Assembly: GCA_009910795.1 (NCBI GenBank)
Contig: VMEE01000052.1
Location: 1-64,000, forward strand
Reading direction: 5' to 3'
DNA length: 64,000 nucleotides
DNA from: Dehalobacter sp. CP
GTDB lineage: Bacteria; Bacillota_B; Desulfitobacteriia; Desulfitobacteriales; Syntrophobotulaceae
This document shows, one piece after another, positions 27,298 through 36,061 of the stretch (position 1 is its first letter; every line of letters begins with the position of its first letter). A program made the position numbers and the translations under genes. The notes below the pieces were generated by a model, which made no database searches, was not told where the DNA came from, and saw only the letters and a program-made list of their open reading frames with translations.

Positions 27298-27452
27298 GTA
27301 AGCAGCCTGAATATGTTAAATTTTATTATTTGCAGCCGGAGCATTAAACATTCCTTATAAATTTTCTCATTTTCCCACATTTTTGATTATTTTACCCTTA
27401 ACAAATTATTTTTCTTATGTTATACTGTTAAAGCTTATGGGTTACCAAACAT

Positions 27453-27527
27453 GCCGATGTGGCTCAGGGGTAGAGCAGCTCACTCGTAATGAGCAGGTCG
27501 TCGGTTCGATTCCGACCATCGGCTCCA
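27453..27527 (+). tRNA. tRNA-Thr (anticodon CGT)
   Basis: A full cloverleaf is visible. Acceptor arms GCCGATG and CATCGGC pair perfectly, the D arm is GCTC/GAGC, and the anticodon stem GCTCA/TGAGC encloses the loop CTCGTAA with anticodon CGT. The T arm GTCGG-TTCGATT-CCGAC is standard, and TCCA with an encoded CCA ends it. It reads ACG codons. Confidence 0.97.
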
Positions 27528-27538
27528 CAAGTATTAAG

Positions 27539-27570
27539 ACCTCTAGGGTTTTTCCTTGGAGGTTATTTTT
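27539..27570 (+). terminator. Terminator of tRNA-Thr
   Basis: ACCTC (27539-27543) pairs with GAGGT (27559-27563), with AGG/CCT continuing inside, followed by TATTTTT. It starts twelve bases after the tRNA. Confidence 0.7.
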
Positions 27571-27813
27571 GTGTTTGTATGCGTATTGTGTGCCAGGAAA
27601 ATTTACAATTTATTAATAGTTTTTTACTCAGTTTTACAAATCGACCTTTGAAGTTAACCTTTTTTACTTGTGCATGAAAACATGCACCAAAACGCAAGAT
27701 TTTTTAATAAAAGCTTATGCATGTACTATTTTAGCGCAAAATACCATTGATTACCAAGGTTCATGCAGGTTTTGATAGTTTTGAGCAGCCCCTATTTTAC
27801 TAATTGCTAAAAT

Positions 27814-27847
27814 AAGCAACAAGTGGAACGCATCTGGTTGCTTTTTT
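27814..27847 (+). terminator. Intrinsic terminator with no gene before it
   Basis: AAGCAAC (27814-27820) pairs with GTTGCTT (27837-27843), followed by a run of T to 27847. The 240 bases before it hold no gene; a second perfect seven-pair hairpin, GTGCATG-AAAA-CATGCAC, is followed shortly by ATTTTTT near 27700. This could mark the end of a small untranslated transcript, or be leftover sequence. Confidence 0.5.
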
Positions 27848-27863
27848 AATATTTGAATTTATT

Positions 27864-28148
27864 CTAAATGTCATCCTTTTGGCTCCTGCTTCGGAATGCT
27901 CCTATGTCCCGATCAGTGAGCTGGTATTGTGATTTCTCAAAATTGAAGTTCAGATCGAAGGACTTTAGTTTCCCGCATCGATCTTCAATATTCTGTACAA
28001 TTTTTGTAGTAGTTTCGCTCAACATAAGACATAGATCGTCTTTTGTAAATCCATTTTTTCTGATTATCATTTTGCAGCCCTTTACTAATATATTTATAGA
28101 CAGAGTTTCCTGTGAAAGTGGTAATCCTTCATCTGGATAGGCATAATA
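27864..28148 (-). pseudogene. 5'-truncated hypothetical gene remnant
   Basis: Reading leftwards, a frame is open from just after a TGA at 28151-28149 to a TAG at 27864. It gives about 94 residues, including YPDEGLPLSQETLSINILVK and FTKDDLCLMLSETTTKIV. The only ATG lies a third of the way in and has no ribosome site. The overlapping frame upstream gives QNVTIDIMPIQMKDYHFHRK, so a frameshift may have split a longer gene. I do not recognise the family. Confidence 0.3.
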
Positions 28149-28194
28149 TCAATGGTGACATTTTGGTTTGCTATAGCCAATGCAAAAAAGATGG

Positions 28195-28224
28195 AATAAT
28201 GCATGATAATCCATGATAATGCAT
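28195..28224. repeat. Short direct repeats upstream of the hyd promoter
   Basis: Three near-copies of ATAATGCATG (the middle one ATAATCCATG) follow one another, ending about 20 bases before the -35 element at 28246. Direct repeats at this position may be a binding site for an activator; the third copy continues as GCATAG. Nothing else is visible in this stretch. Confidence 0.35.
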
Positions 28225-28245
28225 AGAACCATACCTAGAACTGTC

Positions 28246-28274
28246 TTGACAACATAAAGAATACATGATAGATT
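28246..28274 (+). promoter_or_regulatory. Sigma-A promoter of the hydrogenase-maturation operon
   Basis: A perfect -35 TTGACA (28246-28251) and TAGATT (28269-28274) are separated by 17 bases. Transcription would start near 28281, leaving a 190-base leader before the first gene. That leader is structured and contains a terminator. Confidence 0.65.
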
Positions 28275-28280
28275 TTAGTT

Positions 28281-28414
28281 TAATTAAATTGCAATGTATC
28301 TGCTCACAACTCGTTTGTCTGGAGATACAAGGCTCGTTTTTTACCCGACCGCAAGGTATATCCGAGTGGAAAGGCGCTCATCCGGCATGTGTGTTTTCTT
28401 TTTTTGCCGTTTTG
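28281..28414 (+). promoter_or_regulatory. Structured leader with alternative helices, candidate riboswitch
   Basis: Helix 1 pairs ACTCG (28309-28313) with CGAGT (28363-28367). It encloses two small hairpins: TTGT/ACAA (28315-28318 with 28327-28330) and GACC-GCAA-GGT (28347-28357, a GNRA tetraloop). A competing helix pairs GAGTG (28364-28368) with CGCTC (28375-28379), using the same bases. A terminator stem follows at 28415. Mutually exclusive helices before a terminator are the hallmark of a riboswitch or attenuator. I cannot match it by eye to a named class. A protein-binding leader is also possible. Confidence 0.5.
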
Positions 28415-28448
28415 CTCCCTTTCCGTGGCTTGCGGAAAGGGAGTTTTT
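28415..28448 (+). terminator. Attenuator-type terminator in the hyd leader
   Basis: CTCCCTTTCCG (28415-28425) pairs perfectly with CGGAAAGGGAG (28433-28443) with a seven-base loop, followed by TTTTT. It lies only 24 bases before the first gene and downstream of the operon promoter, so it must be bypassed for expression. Confidence 0.85.
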
Positions 28449-28471
28449 GATTTTTAAAGGAGGCCAAACCT

Positions 28472-28723
28472 ATGAACAAAAGAATTGGTATTATCGGCAT
28501 TGTGGTTGAAGATCTCTCTTGTGTGGAGCATATCAATGCGATTCTGCATGAATATGCCGGACTGGTCGTCGGACGGATGGGAATTCCCTACGGAGAACGG
28601 GGCGTATCAGTTATCTCGCTGATTGTCGACGGCAGTAATGATGAAATCAGCGCGCTGACCGGCAAACTGGGCAGAGTCTCCGGCGCGTCCGTTAAATCCA
28701 TGATTACAAAAAGCAATAAGTAA
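28472..28723 (+). CDS. TM1266-type iron-only hydrogenase system regulator (ACT-like)
   Basis: The 83-residue protein is a single ACT-like domain related to the regulatory half of NikR: MNKRIGIIGIVVEDLSCVEH, INAILHEYAGLVVGRMGIPY and VISLIVDGSNDEISALTGKL. The TM1266 family is named for its position beside [FeFe]-hydrogenase maturation genes, as here. It has no DNA-binding helix-turn-helix, so it may act by binding a small ligand or another protein. AAAGGAGG precedes the ATG. Its role is inferred from the genomic neighbourhood. Confidence 0.9.
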   Translation: MNKRIGIIGIVVEDLSCVEHINAILHEYAGLVVGRMGIPYGERGVSVISLIVDGSNDEISALTGKLGRVSGASVKSMITKSNK

Positions 28724-28741
28724 TTTGAAGGGACGCAAAAT

Positions 28742-30193
28742 ATGAATTTTTTTGATAAATATCAAAAGGAATTCGAGGAGTACGACAAGCTTGACCATGA
28801 TTTTATTAACGACGACAAGATATGGGAACAGCTGAACAAATGGCACAACCCGTCTAGAGAAGACGTGCGTCGCGTGCTAAAAAAAGCGGAGCAGTGTGTA
28901 CGGCTCGAGCCGGAGGAAACAGCGATTCTTATCCAAAACAAGGATGAGGATACGATACAGGAGATGTATGAACTTGCCCATCAGCTGAAAGAAGAGGTTT
29001 ACGGAGACCGTATCGTGTTTTTCGCGCCGCTTTATATCAGCGATGAATGCGCGAACAACTGCAAATACTGTGGTTTCCGCTCAAGCAACACGGCGATGCA
29101 CCGCAAAACGCTCAGTATGGATGAAATCGAGCAGGAAGTGCGGATCATGATAGAAGAAGGCCAGAAACGTACTGTACTCGTTTATGGCGAATCTCCCGCA
29201 ACCGAAGTGGATTTCATGTGCGATACGATCAAAAAAGTCTACAGCGTAAAAGCACAGCACGGTGAAATCCGCCGCGCAAACATTAACTGCGCGCCGCTCA
29301 CCGTCGAAGAGCTGAAAAAACTTCAGGAAGTCGGTATCGGCACGTTCCAGGTCTTTCAGGAAACCTACCACCATGAAACTTATCATAAAATACATCCGGC
29401 CGGGACCATCAAGGGGCATTACCGCTGGAGACTTTACTGTATGGACAGGGCACAGAAGGCCGGCATCGACGATATTGGACTCGGCGTTTTGTTTGGCCTG
29501 TACGACTGGCGTTTTGAGGTCATGGCCCTTTTATACCATACCATTCATCTGGAGGAAACTTTCAACGGTGTGGGACCGCACACAATCTCATTCCCCAGAA
29601 TTACTTCGGCAACCGGTACGCCGTTTTCCGATCACCCTGAGTATGCGGTCAGCGACAGCGACTTCAAAAAACTTGTTGCCGTCTTGCGCCTGTCCGTCCC
29701 ATATACTGGCATGATTTGTACTGCACGTGAACCGGAAAAAGTGCGCAGGGAGGTAATCTCGTTTGGGGTTTCACAGATCGATGCTGGAACGCGCATTGGC
29801 GTCGGCGCTTATGCACAGTCCAAGGATGCAAACCAGCTTCCCGACAAAGAGCAGTTCTCCATCGGCGATTCGCGTGCACTGGATGATGTTATCGGCGAAA
29901 TATGCGATATGCAGTTTATCCCCTCTTTTTGCACGGCATGCTACCGTGCAGGCCGTACGGGAGAACATTTTATGAAGGTCGCAAAATCCAGGTTCGTACA
30001 TAACTACTGCATACCGAACGCCATTTTCACGCTGAAGGAATACCTGCTCGACTATGCGTCGGATGAAACAAGGGCCAAAGGCGAAAAAGTTCTCAAACAG
30101 CATGTCGAGCGGTTTAAAGGTGATCCAGCCTACGACACGATACTTGAGAATTTAAAGCGGCTGGAAAAAGGCGAACGTGATTTACGCCTGTAG
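28742..30193 (+). CDS. hydG: [FeFe]-hydrogenase maturation radical SAM enzyme HydG
   Basis: HydG splits tyrosine to make the CO and cyanide ligands of the H-cluster, releasing p-cresol. The 483-residue protein has the radical SAM motif CANNCKYC (CX3CX2C), the ThiH-like barrel and, near the C-terminus, the second-cluster cysteines starting in SFCTACYRAGRTGEHFM, which define HydG and set it apart from ThiH. It follows the TM1266 gene by 18 bases and is nine bases before hydE. No [FeFe]-hydrogenase structural gene is in the window. Confidence 0.95.
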   Translation: MNFFDKYQKEFEEYDKLDHDFINDDKIWEQLNKWHNPSREDVRRVLKKAEQCVRLEPEETAILIQNKDEDTIQEMYELAHQLKEEVYGDRIVFFAPLYISDECANNCKYCGFRSSNTAMHRKTLSMDEIEQEVRIMIEEGQKRTVLVYGESPATEVDFMCDTIKKVYSVKAQHGEIRRANINCAPLTVEELKKLQEVGIGTFQVFQETYHHETYHKIHPAGTIKGHYRWRLYCMDRAQKAGIDDIGLGVLFGLYDWRFEVMALLYHTIHLEETFNGVGPHTISFPRITSATGTPFSDHPEYAVSDSDFKKLVAVLRLSVPYTGMICTAREPEKVRREVISFGVSQIDAGTRIGVGAYAQSKDANQLPDKEQFSIGDSRALDDVIGEICDMQFIPSFCTACYRAGRTGEHFMKVAKSRFVHNYCIPNAIFTLKEYLLDYASDETRAKGEKVLKQHVERFKGDPAYDTILENLKRLEKGERDLRL

Positions 30194-30202
30194 GAGAAGT
30201 CT

Positions 30203-31291
30203 ATGGATTTAAGTCTAAAAGACCCGGAAGGGTTCTCAAAATGGATGAATTCAGCAGTAAAAAAGGAACTTTCCGATATTATCCGGTATTTTTTTGAGGA
30301 AGCAACGGCAGAAGAATGGTCGGTGATGTCCTCTTATGCAAATGAGCTGCGGGAAAAATATTATGGCAAAAAGGTTTACTTTAGGGGGCTGATTGAGTTT
30401 TCCAGCTTTTGCAGGAACGATTGTTTCTACTGCGGACTTTGCAGAAGCAACCGAAGTGCCAAAAGGTACCGTTTGACGCCGGAGGAAATTTTTGATTGCT
30501 GCCGGACGGGCTATGATCTGGGTTTTCGCACCTTTGTGCTGCAAAGCGGCGAAGATAAGTATTTTACAGACGCGCGGCTGTGTCACACCATATCAGGGAT
30601 CAAGGAGTTTTTTCCGGATTGTGCGGTGACCCTTTCAATGGGAGAGCGAAGTTTCGCTTCCTATAAATACCTATTCGATGCCGGGGCTGACCGGTACCTT
30701 CTGCGTCACGAAACGGCCGATGAGGCCCATTACGTCAAACTACATCCGTCGGAACTCAGCTTAAAAAATCGCAAACAGTGCCTATATCATCTAAAGGAAA
30801 TCGGCTATCAGGTCGGAGCCGGCTTTATGGTGGATTCTCCTTTCCAGACCTTCGATACACTGGCGGAGGATTTTCTGTTTCTGAGAGAACTGAAACCCCA
30901 AATGATCGGCATCGGTCCGTTTATTCCGCAAAAGGATACAAGGTTCCGGGGTTATTGCACGCCGTCCTCCAGTCGGACATTGGCCCTGCTGTCCCTTATC
31001 CGGATCATGCTGCCGAAAACCCTTCTGCCTGCTACTACAGCGCTCGGCACCATCGACCCCCTGGGGCGTGAAAAAGGACTAAAGGCCGGTGCCAATGTCG
31101 TCATGCCCAATCTTTCCCCGGTTAAGTACCGCAGGGATTATGCTTTATATGATAATAAAATCTGTACCGACGAAGAGGCGGCCGAATGCCTTTCCTGTCT
31201 TGCACGGCGTATTACGTCGGTCGGTTATATACCTGATTTTTCACGCGGGGACTATATAGACTTTTTAGGGAAGGATTCATCATGCGGATAG
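30203..31291 (+). CDS. hydE: [FeFe]-hydrogenase maturation radical SAM enzyme HydE
   Basis: HydE is thought to act on the HydG iron-CO-CN-cysteine product to build the diiron precursor. The 362-residue protein shows the radical SAM motif CRNDCFYCGLC in an FSSFCRN context, then VLQSGEDKYFTDARL and the LRHETADEAHYVKLHP segment typical of HydE. Related PylB and BioB are less likely given the neighbours. It overlaps the following aspA gene by ten bases. Confidence 0.93.
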   Translation: MDLSLKDPEGFSKWMNSAVKKELSDIIRYFFEEATAEEWSVMSSYANELREKYYGKKVYFRGLIEFSSFCRNDCFYCGLCRSNRSAKRYRLTPEEIFDCCRTGYDLGFRTFVLQSGEDKYFTDARLCHTISGIKEFFPDCAVTLSMGERSFASYKYLFDAGADRYLLRHETADEAHYVKLHPSELSLKNRKQCLYHLKEIGYQVGAGFMVDSPFQTFDTLAEDFLFLRELKPQMIGIGPFIPQKDTRFRGYCTPSSSRTLALLSLIRIMLPKTLLPATTALGTIDPLGREKGLKAGANVVMPNLSPVKYRRDYALYDNKICTDEEAAECLSCLARRITSVGYIPDFSRGDYIDFLGKDSSCG

Positions 31292-32697
31292 AACAAGACA
31301 TGCTGGGTGAGATGCAAATCAGTGACGGCGCGTATTATGGAATTCACACGGCGCGCGCGATGCAGAACTTCAAAATTACGGGCGTGCCGATTCACGCCGC
31401 GCTGGTTGACGCACTGGTATGCGTCAAAAAGGCCGCGGCAATTACAAACCGCGACATCGGCGCTTTGGACGGAAATATTGCGGGCGCGATCATAGCGGCA
31501 TGTGACGAAATCCTTTCGGGTGCACTGATGGATCATTTTGTTGTTGACTGCATGCAGGGCGGAGCGGGCACCTCCGCAAATATGAATGCAAACGAAGTGA
31601 TCGCGAACCGTGCCATCGAACTGCTTGGCGGACGCAAGGGCGACTATACCCTTGTTCATCCACTGGATCATGTAAACTTTCATCAATCGACAAACGACGT
31701 GTTTCCAACCGCAGTGCGCATCGCTGCTATTCGCCTGCTTATGCCTGTTACGGAGCAGTTTGCCGCGCTGCAAACCGCGCTTCAGGATAAGGAAGAGGAA
31801 TTCTCCGATATCTTAAAGGTAGGCCGAACGCAGCTTCGGGACGCAGTTCCCGTCACGCTCGGTCAGGAATTCGGAGCGTGGGCACAGGCCGTTTCACGCG
31901 ATCGCTGGCGGCTTTATAAGGCGGAGGAACGGCTCCGGCAGGTCAATATCGGAGGAACTGCCGTGGGAACCGGAATAAACGCCTCCAAAGCTTATATTTT
32001 CGCAATGATCGAACGTCTGCGGGAGCTCACGGGAATCGGCTTGGCACGGGCTGAATACATGATGGACCCTACGCAAAACTGTGACGTATTTGTCGAGGTT
32101 TCCGGCCTTTTGAAAGCGGCGGCGGTCAGCCTTACAAAAATTGCGAATGACTTACGGCTTTTGTCCTCGGGTCCGTGCGCGGGAATCGGCGAAATTGTTT
32201 TACCCGCCATACAGGCCGGCTCCTCGATCATGCCGGGCAAAGTCAATCCAGTGATGTGTGAAGCCGTAAATCAGGCAGCTTTTCAAATCATGGCGGACGA
32301 TATGGCGGTAACTCTGGCGGCACAGGCGGGGCAGCTTGAATTGAACGCCTTTTTGCCCCTGATTGCAAAAAACCTATTTGACATGCTTGATCTGCTTGGG
32401 TCTGTTCTTCCCCTCTTCATCGGCCGTTGCATCAGAGGAATTCAGGCTAACAGGGAAAGCTGCCTGCAAAAACTGAACGATAGCTTTACCCTGGTAACGG
32501 CTTTGAGCGGATACATCGGGTATGACAAAGCGTCCGAAGTTGCTGCCCTGTGTCGAAAAACAGGCAAATCGGTAGGGGAAATCGTGCTGGAACAACACCT
32601 GATGGACAAACAGATGCTGAATGAAATTTTAAAACCAGAACGGCTTACGTCACCCGGAGCCGCAATGGAAAAGGAGAAAGGGCAATGGAAAATATGA
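31282..32697 (+). CDS. aspA: Aspartate ammonia-lyase in the hyd maturation operon
   Basis: The 471-residue enzyme should convert aspartate to fumarate and ammonia. It has the superfamily signature GSSIMPGKVNPVMCE with the catalytic serine loop, HQSTNDVFPTA and the DPTQNCDVFVE segment typical of aspartases and close fumarases. It overlaps both hydE (10 bases) and hydF (13 bases), so it is part of the maturation operon. This arrangement recurs in Clostridia. Ammonia release may feed the bridging amine of the H-cluster; that link is an inference. Another small amino acid as substrate cannot be excluded. Confidence 0.88.
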   Translation: MRIEQDMLGEMQISDGAYYGIHTARAMQNFKITGVPIHAALVDALVCVKKAAAITNRDIGALDGNIAGAIIAACDEILSGALMDHFVVDCMQGGAGTSANMNANEVIANRAIELLGGRKGDYTLVHPLDHVNFHQSTNDVFPTAVRIAAIRLLMPVTEQFAALQTALQDKEEEFSDILKVGRTQLRDAVPVTLGQEFGAWAQAVSRDRWRLYKAEERLRQVNIGGTAVGTGINASKAYIFAMIERLRELTGIGLARAEYMMDPTQNCDVFVEVSGLLKAAAVSLTKIANDLRLLSSGPCAGIGEIVLPAIQAGSSIMPGKVNPVMCEAVNQAAFQIMADDMAVTLAAQAGQLELNAFLPLIAKNLFDMLDLLGSVLPLFIGRCIRGIQANRESCLQKLNDSFTLVTALSGYIGYDKASEVAALCRKTGKSVGEIVLEQHLMDKQMLNEILKPERLTSPGAAMEKEKGQWKI

Positions 32698-33932
32698 ACG
32701 CAACACCTATGGCAAGCCGGTTTGCTATAGGGCTTTTCGGAAAGAGGAATGCCGGGAAATCCTCTCTTATCAACGCTATCACCGGGCAGGACATTGCGAT
32801 TACTTCCGATGTGCCGGGGACGACGACGGATCCCGTTTATAAGGCTATGGAGCTTTTGCCGATCGGGCCGGTCGTATTGATTGATACCGCAGGACTCGAT
32901 GACGTGGACGGACTTGGAGCGCTACGTGTTGAGAAAACCTATGAAGTTTTGCGGAAATGTAACCTCGCAATTGTTGTCGCTGATGTACAGTTAGGCATCT
33001 CGGAGTTTGAGGTAGAATTTATAGAACAACTCAAACGACGAAAGATTCTGGCCGTTTGCGTACTGAATAAATGCAACAAAGGAGTGCCTGACGCAGGCGA
33101 GCTTGAGAAGCTGAAAGAGCTTGCCGGGATCCCGCTGATATGCGCAAGCACAATAAACGGATTTGGGATTGATGAAATAAAAAAGCAAATCGTTGCAAAT
33201 TCTGGACTTGAGGATGCGGAACCGGCGTTGGTCAGCGATTTGATCCACGCGGGCGACATTGCCGTACTAGTGACACCCATCGACAAGTCGGCTCCCAAAG
33301 GTAGGCTGATACTTCCTCAGCAGCAGATGATCCGCGATATCATCGAAAGCGATGCGATGGTGATCGTAACAAAAGAGCACGAGCTCAAGCTGACGCTCGA
33401 ACGTTTAAAGACGCCCCCCGCCATCGTGATTACGGATTCACAGGCCTTTCTTAAAGTGTCCGCGGACACCCCTCCCGGGATTCCCATGACATCGTTTTCA
33501 ATTCTGTTCGCACGGCAAAAGGCGGACCTCGCGGAAATGGTGCGGGGTGTCAGGCGCATTGAAAAGCTGGCCCCTGGGGACAAGGTTCTCATTGTCGAGG
33601 GTTGTACCCATCACCGTCAGTCGGACGACATCGGTAAAGTAAAAATCCCGCGCTGGATACACCAGATCGCGGGCGGAGGAATTGAATTTGAATGGGCAAG
33701 CGGCGCCTGTTTTCCAAAGGATATCTCCGGATATGCCGTGATCATCCACTGCGGCGGCTGTATGTTGAACCGCAGGGAAATGCAGTACCGCGTGCAAAAA
33801 GCGCGGGAATGTGGCACATCAATCACGAATTACGGAATATTGATTGCATACGTAATGGGCATTCTCCCAAGGGCATTAAGGCCCTTTCCCTCCGCAAGTC
33901 TGGCTTTGGAAGAAGTTGAGCCGATTAAATAA
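32685..33932 (+). CDS. hydF: [FeFe]-hydrogenase maturation GTPase HydF
   Basis: HydF is the scaffold on which the diiron subcluster is assembled and from which it is handed to the hydrogenase. The 415-residue protein has an N-terminal GTPase domain (FGKRNAGKSSLINAITGQ, DTAGLDD, LNKCN) and a C-terminal FeS domain with CTHH (CxH) followed about 50 residues later by HCGGC (CxxC), the known cluster ligands. The order TM1266-hydG-hydE-aspA-hydF with overlapping ends indicates a single unit. Confidence 0.96.
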   Translation: MENMNATPMASRFAIGLFGKRNAGKSSLINAITGQDIAITSDVPGTTTDPVYKAMELLPIGPVVLIDTAGLDDVDGLGALRVEKTYEVLRKCNLAIVVADVQLGISEFEVEFIEQLKRRKILAVCVLNKCNKGVPDAGELEKLKELAGIPLICASTINGFGIDEIKKQIVANSGLEDAEPALVSDLIHAGDIAVLVTPIDKSAPKGRLILPQQQMIRDIIESDAMVIVTKEHELKLTLERLKTPPAIVITDSQAFLKVSADTPPGIPMTSFSILFARQKADLAEMVRGVRRIEKLAPGDKVLIVEGCTHHRQSDDIGKVKIPRWIHQIAGGGIEFEWASGACFPKDISGYAVIIHCGGCMLNRREMQYRVQKARECGTSITNYGILIAYVMGILPRALRPFPSASLALEEVEPIK

Positions 33933-34002
33933 GCAAACATTTAACATGAATTGGAATGCGGACAACTTATATCCAACCCGGGGGCTACCGGCGACAACCT
34001 TG

Positions 34003-34671
34003 TTAAATATGCATGCGTTTGGCTAGTTCTGCCTTGATATTTTCCCCTTGAAAGATCAGGATCGCAGACAGGAATATGATGCTGACGGCAACAGAGATTA
34101 CAGAAGGGTATAGCACATGAATCCAGTCAAACAAGAGGAATATTACCGGAATGATGCCGAGAAGACCATCTAACAGAAAATAAGTAATGTAATCCCTGGC
34201 CCTGAGCTTCATAATTTTCGCTGTTACATACAGCACGAACATAGCGGAAACAAACAAAATAGGAACAACAAAGTCTAGGGACCAGCCCCGCCAGCCGGTT
34301 CCCCAGTCCCAGACAACACTAAGAAAAGATAAAATGGTTACCTGCCACATGATATTCTTGGTAATATGATGTCTTTTCTTAATGACGATAATCAAACTCA
34401 GCCACATGCTGATGAGACCGAATAAAGCAAAAACAGGCCAGTTTATACTCGAGGGAAATAACGCATAGACCACAAAACTGACGACCAGAGCAACGACAGA
34501 GGCAAAAATCATAATCCGCAGGGCTAGGTGCCGTTCATAGAACGGAGGAACCACCGGATAGATTTCCTGCTGACCGCAGGCACCATCGTCTCCCGGCAGA
34601 ATATTTCCGCATAGGGGACAATCCTTTTTATTACCGCGTACGCGGACCTGGCAGTGGCTGCAATATTGCAT
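34003..34671 (-). CDS. DUF6320 zinc-ribbon membrane protein
   Basis: The 222-residue protein begins with a zinc ribbon (YCSHCQVRVRGNKKDCPLCG: two CxxC pairs) and continues with about six hydrophobic segments. The layout matches the DUF6320 family, whose members often lie beside acyltransferase-like genes. It is the last gene of a three-gene minus-strand unit and starts 26 bases after the acyltransferase. Function is unknown; a membrane-bound partner of the acyltransferase is a guess from context. Confidence 0.75.
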   Translation of the reverse strand: MQYCSHCQVRVRGNKKDCPLCGNILPGDDGACGQQEIYPVVPPFYERHLALRIMIFASVVALVVSFVVYALFPSSINWPVFALFGLISMWLSLIIVIKKRHHITKNIMWQVTILSFLSVVWDWGTGWRGWSLDFVVPILFVSAMFVLYVTAKIMKLRARDYITYFLLDGLLGIIPVIFLLFDWIHVLYPSVISVAVSIIFLSAILIFQGENIKAELAKRMHI

Positions 34672-34697
34672 AAAGATGATCCTCTCTGTTTACTCAA

Positions 34698-35981
34698 TTA
34701 AAGATTGCTTGTAATTTCAATGTCGATGCCTTTTTCCGAAAGGAACTCAAAAAAAGTTCGTTGGATTTCAGTTTCCCGGAAGGGTGAACTAAAACTCACA
34801 GACAGCCTGTCATTGTAGGAGCATATGCTGATATGAGGCATCCTAGCGCTGCTGCAGAGGCTAAACTGCCGAATATAGCGTTTGAATTCCTCTGGAAGCA
34901 AGATTTGACCAATATTCGTTATTGCCGCAGTGATCCCCCTGTCAGCAATTTTACTGGCCAGGCGCAGCGAATAATCCTTGAAAGGTAAAGGAATAATCCG
35001 GGTAAGAAGATTCTTTTCAATTGACATTAATTGATTTAAGTGTTGATTTAAGCTTTCTGCAGTAAGCTCTTTTCGAAAGTCCTCGCTTACGCCTCGAATC
35101 ACGTCTTGAAAATCGAAGCTTTCTTGACCAAAGGCATAACCAATATTCATCGTGCTAAAAAAATTTCTGGTTGTTTCAGATTGGAAAAAATTCCGCAAAT
35201 TAATCGGGACGGACAAAACGACGGGATCATTCTTCGTGCGTACAGGTCTTTCTTTATGTAGGGCATAAATAAACAAGGCGGCAATAAAAACAGTCAAAGT
35301 AGCATTATATTCATGTGCTAATCCCAAAGCTGCCTTGGCAGACATCGAACCTTCGATTACTTTCACTTTGTTTTCATCCAGCCTGGTTCCACGGATGCGA
35401 TAAGTCCGGGCCGTTTTTGCTTTGTTCGGGTTATCCATCAGCTTCAGAATATCTAGATCCCGGCCTTCAAAATACCTGCCGAAACTGTCATCCATTTTTT
35501 CGCTGATCGAGGCGTTTGGCTTGAATTCAGGGATTTGGTCCGCAGAGGCTTCCTTATGCCGCAGCCGGATATACTGATAGACCAGGGTTCTCATGAACCA
35601 GAGCGCCCCAGTACCGTCAGATAAAGCATGAAAAATTTCCAGATTGATTCTGTTGTGGTAATAGGACACCCGGAAAAGCAAATTCTTTCTGTCATCAAGA
35701 TAGATCGGAGCACAGACCGGATCAGACTCCCTTTCAACTACCGGATGCAGGTCGCTGGTCTGAAAATAATACCAGAATACGCCTTTCCTTAAGACGGATT
35801 TGTAAAACGGAAAATAATCCATCGTAATATTCAGGGCTTCCTGCAACATTTCAGGATCTACAGCGTTATAGAGTTCACAGGCCAGCCGGAATACTTTCGT
35901 GTCTTTATTGCTGCATGTTGCCGGAAAGATCTTAGAGGCATTATCCAGTCTAGTCCACTCAACGCTCTTTCGCTGTCTCAT
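34698..35981 (-). CDS. Condensation/alcohol-acetyltransferase-like acyltransferase
   Basis: The 427-residue protein belongs to the CoA-dependent acyltransferase fold. It has the active-site motif HALSDGTGA (HxxxDG) near residue 135, in the frame EIFHALSDGTGALWFMRTLV, and the second-half segment LSVPINLRNFF that corresponds to the DFGWG region. It resembles alcohol acetyltransferases and stand-alone condensation domains that esterify lipids or polyketides. No carrier protein or polyketide genes are nearby. AAAGGTG precedes the ATG. The substrate cannot be read from the sequence. Confidence 0.78.
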   Translation of the reverse strand: MRQRKSVEWTRLDNASKIFPATCSNKDTKVFRLACELYNAVDPEMLQEALNITMDYFPFYKSVLRKGVFWYYFQTSDLHPVVERESDPVCAPIYLDDRKNLLFRVSYYHNRINLEIFHALSDGTGALWFMRTLVYQYIRLRHKEASADQIPEFKPNASISEKMDDSFGRYFEGRDLDILKLMDNPNKAKTARTYRIRGTRLDENKVKVIEGSMSAKAALGLAHEYNATLTVFIAALFIYALHKERPVRTKNDPVVLSVPINLRNFFQSETTRNFFSTMNIGYAFGQESFDFQDVIRGVSEDFRKELTAESLNQHLNQLMSIEKNLLTRIIPLPFKDYSLRLASKIADRGITAAITNIGQILLPEEFKRYIRQFSLCSSARMPHISICSYNDRLSVSFSSPFRETEIQRTFFEFLSEKGIDIEITSNL

Positions 35982-36061
35982 TCGATCACCTTTCTGATAT
36001 CGTACTATGTTAATCCTAAAATTAGAATATTGAGAATCTGCTCGTCATCATATTATAATTT

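Noticed and set aside
28195..28224. CRISPR array
   Set aside because: Units are about 10 bases with no spacers; no CRISPR array or cas gene is seen in the window.
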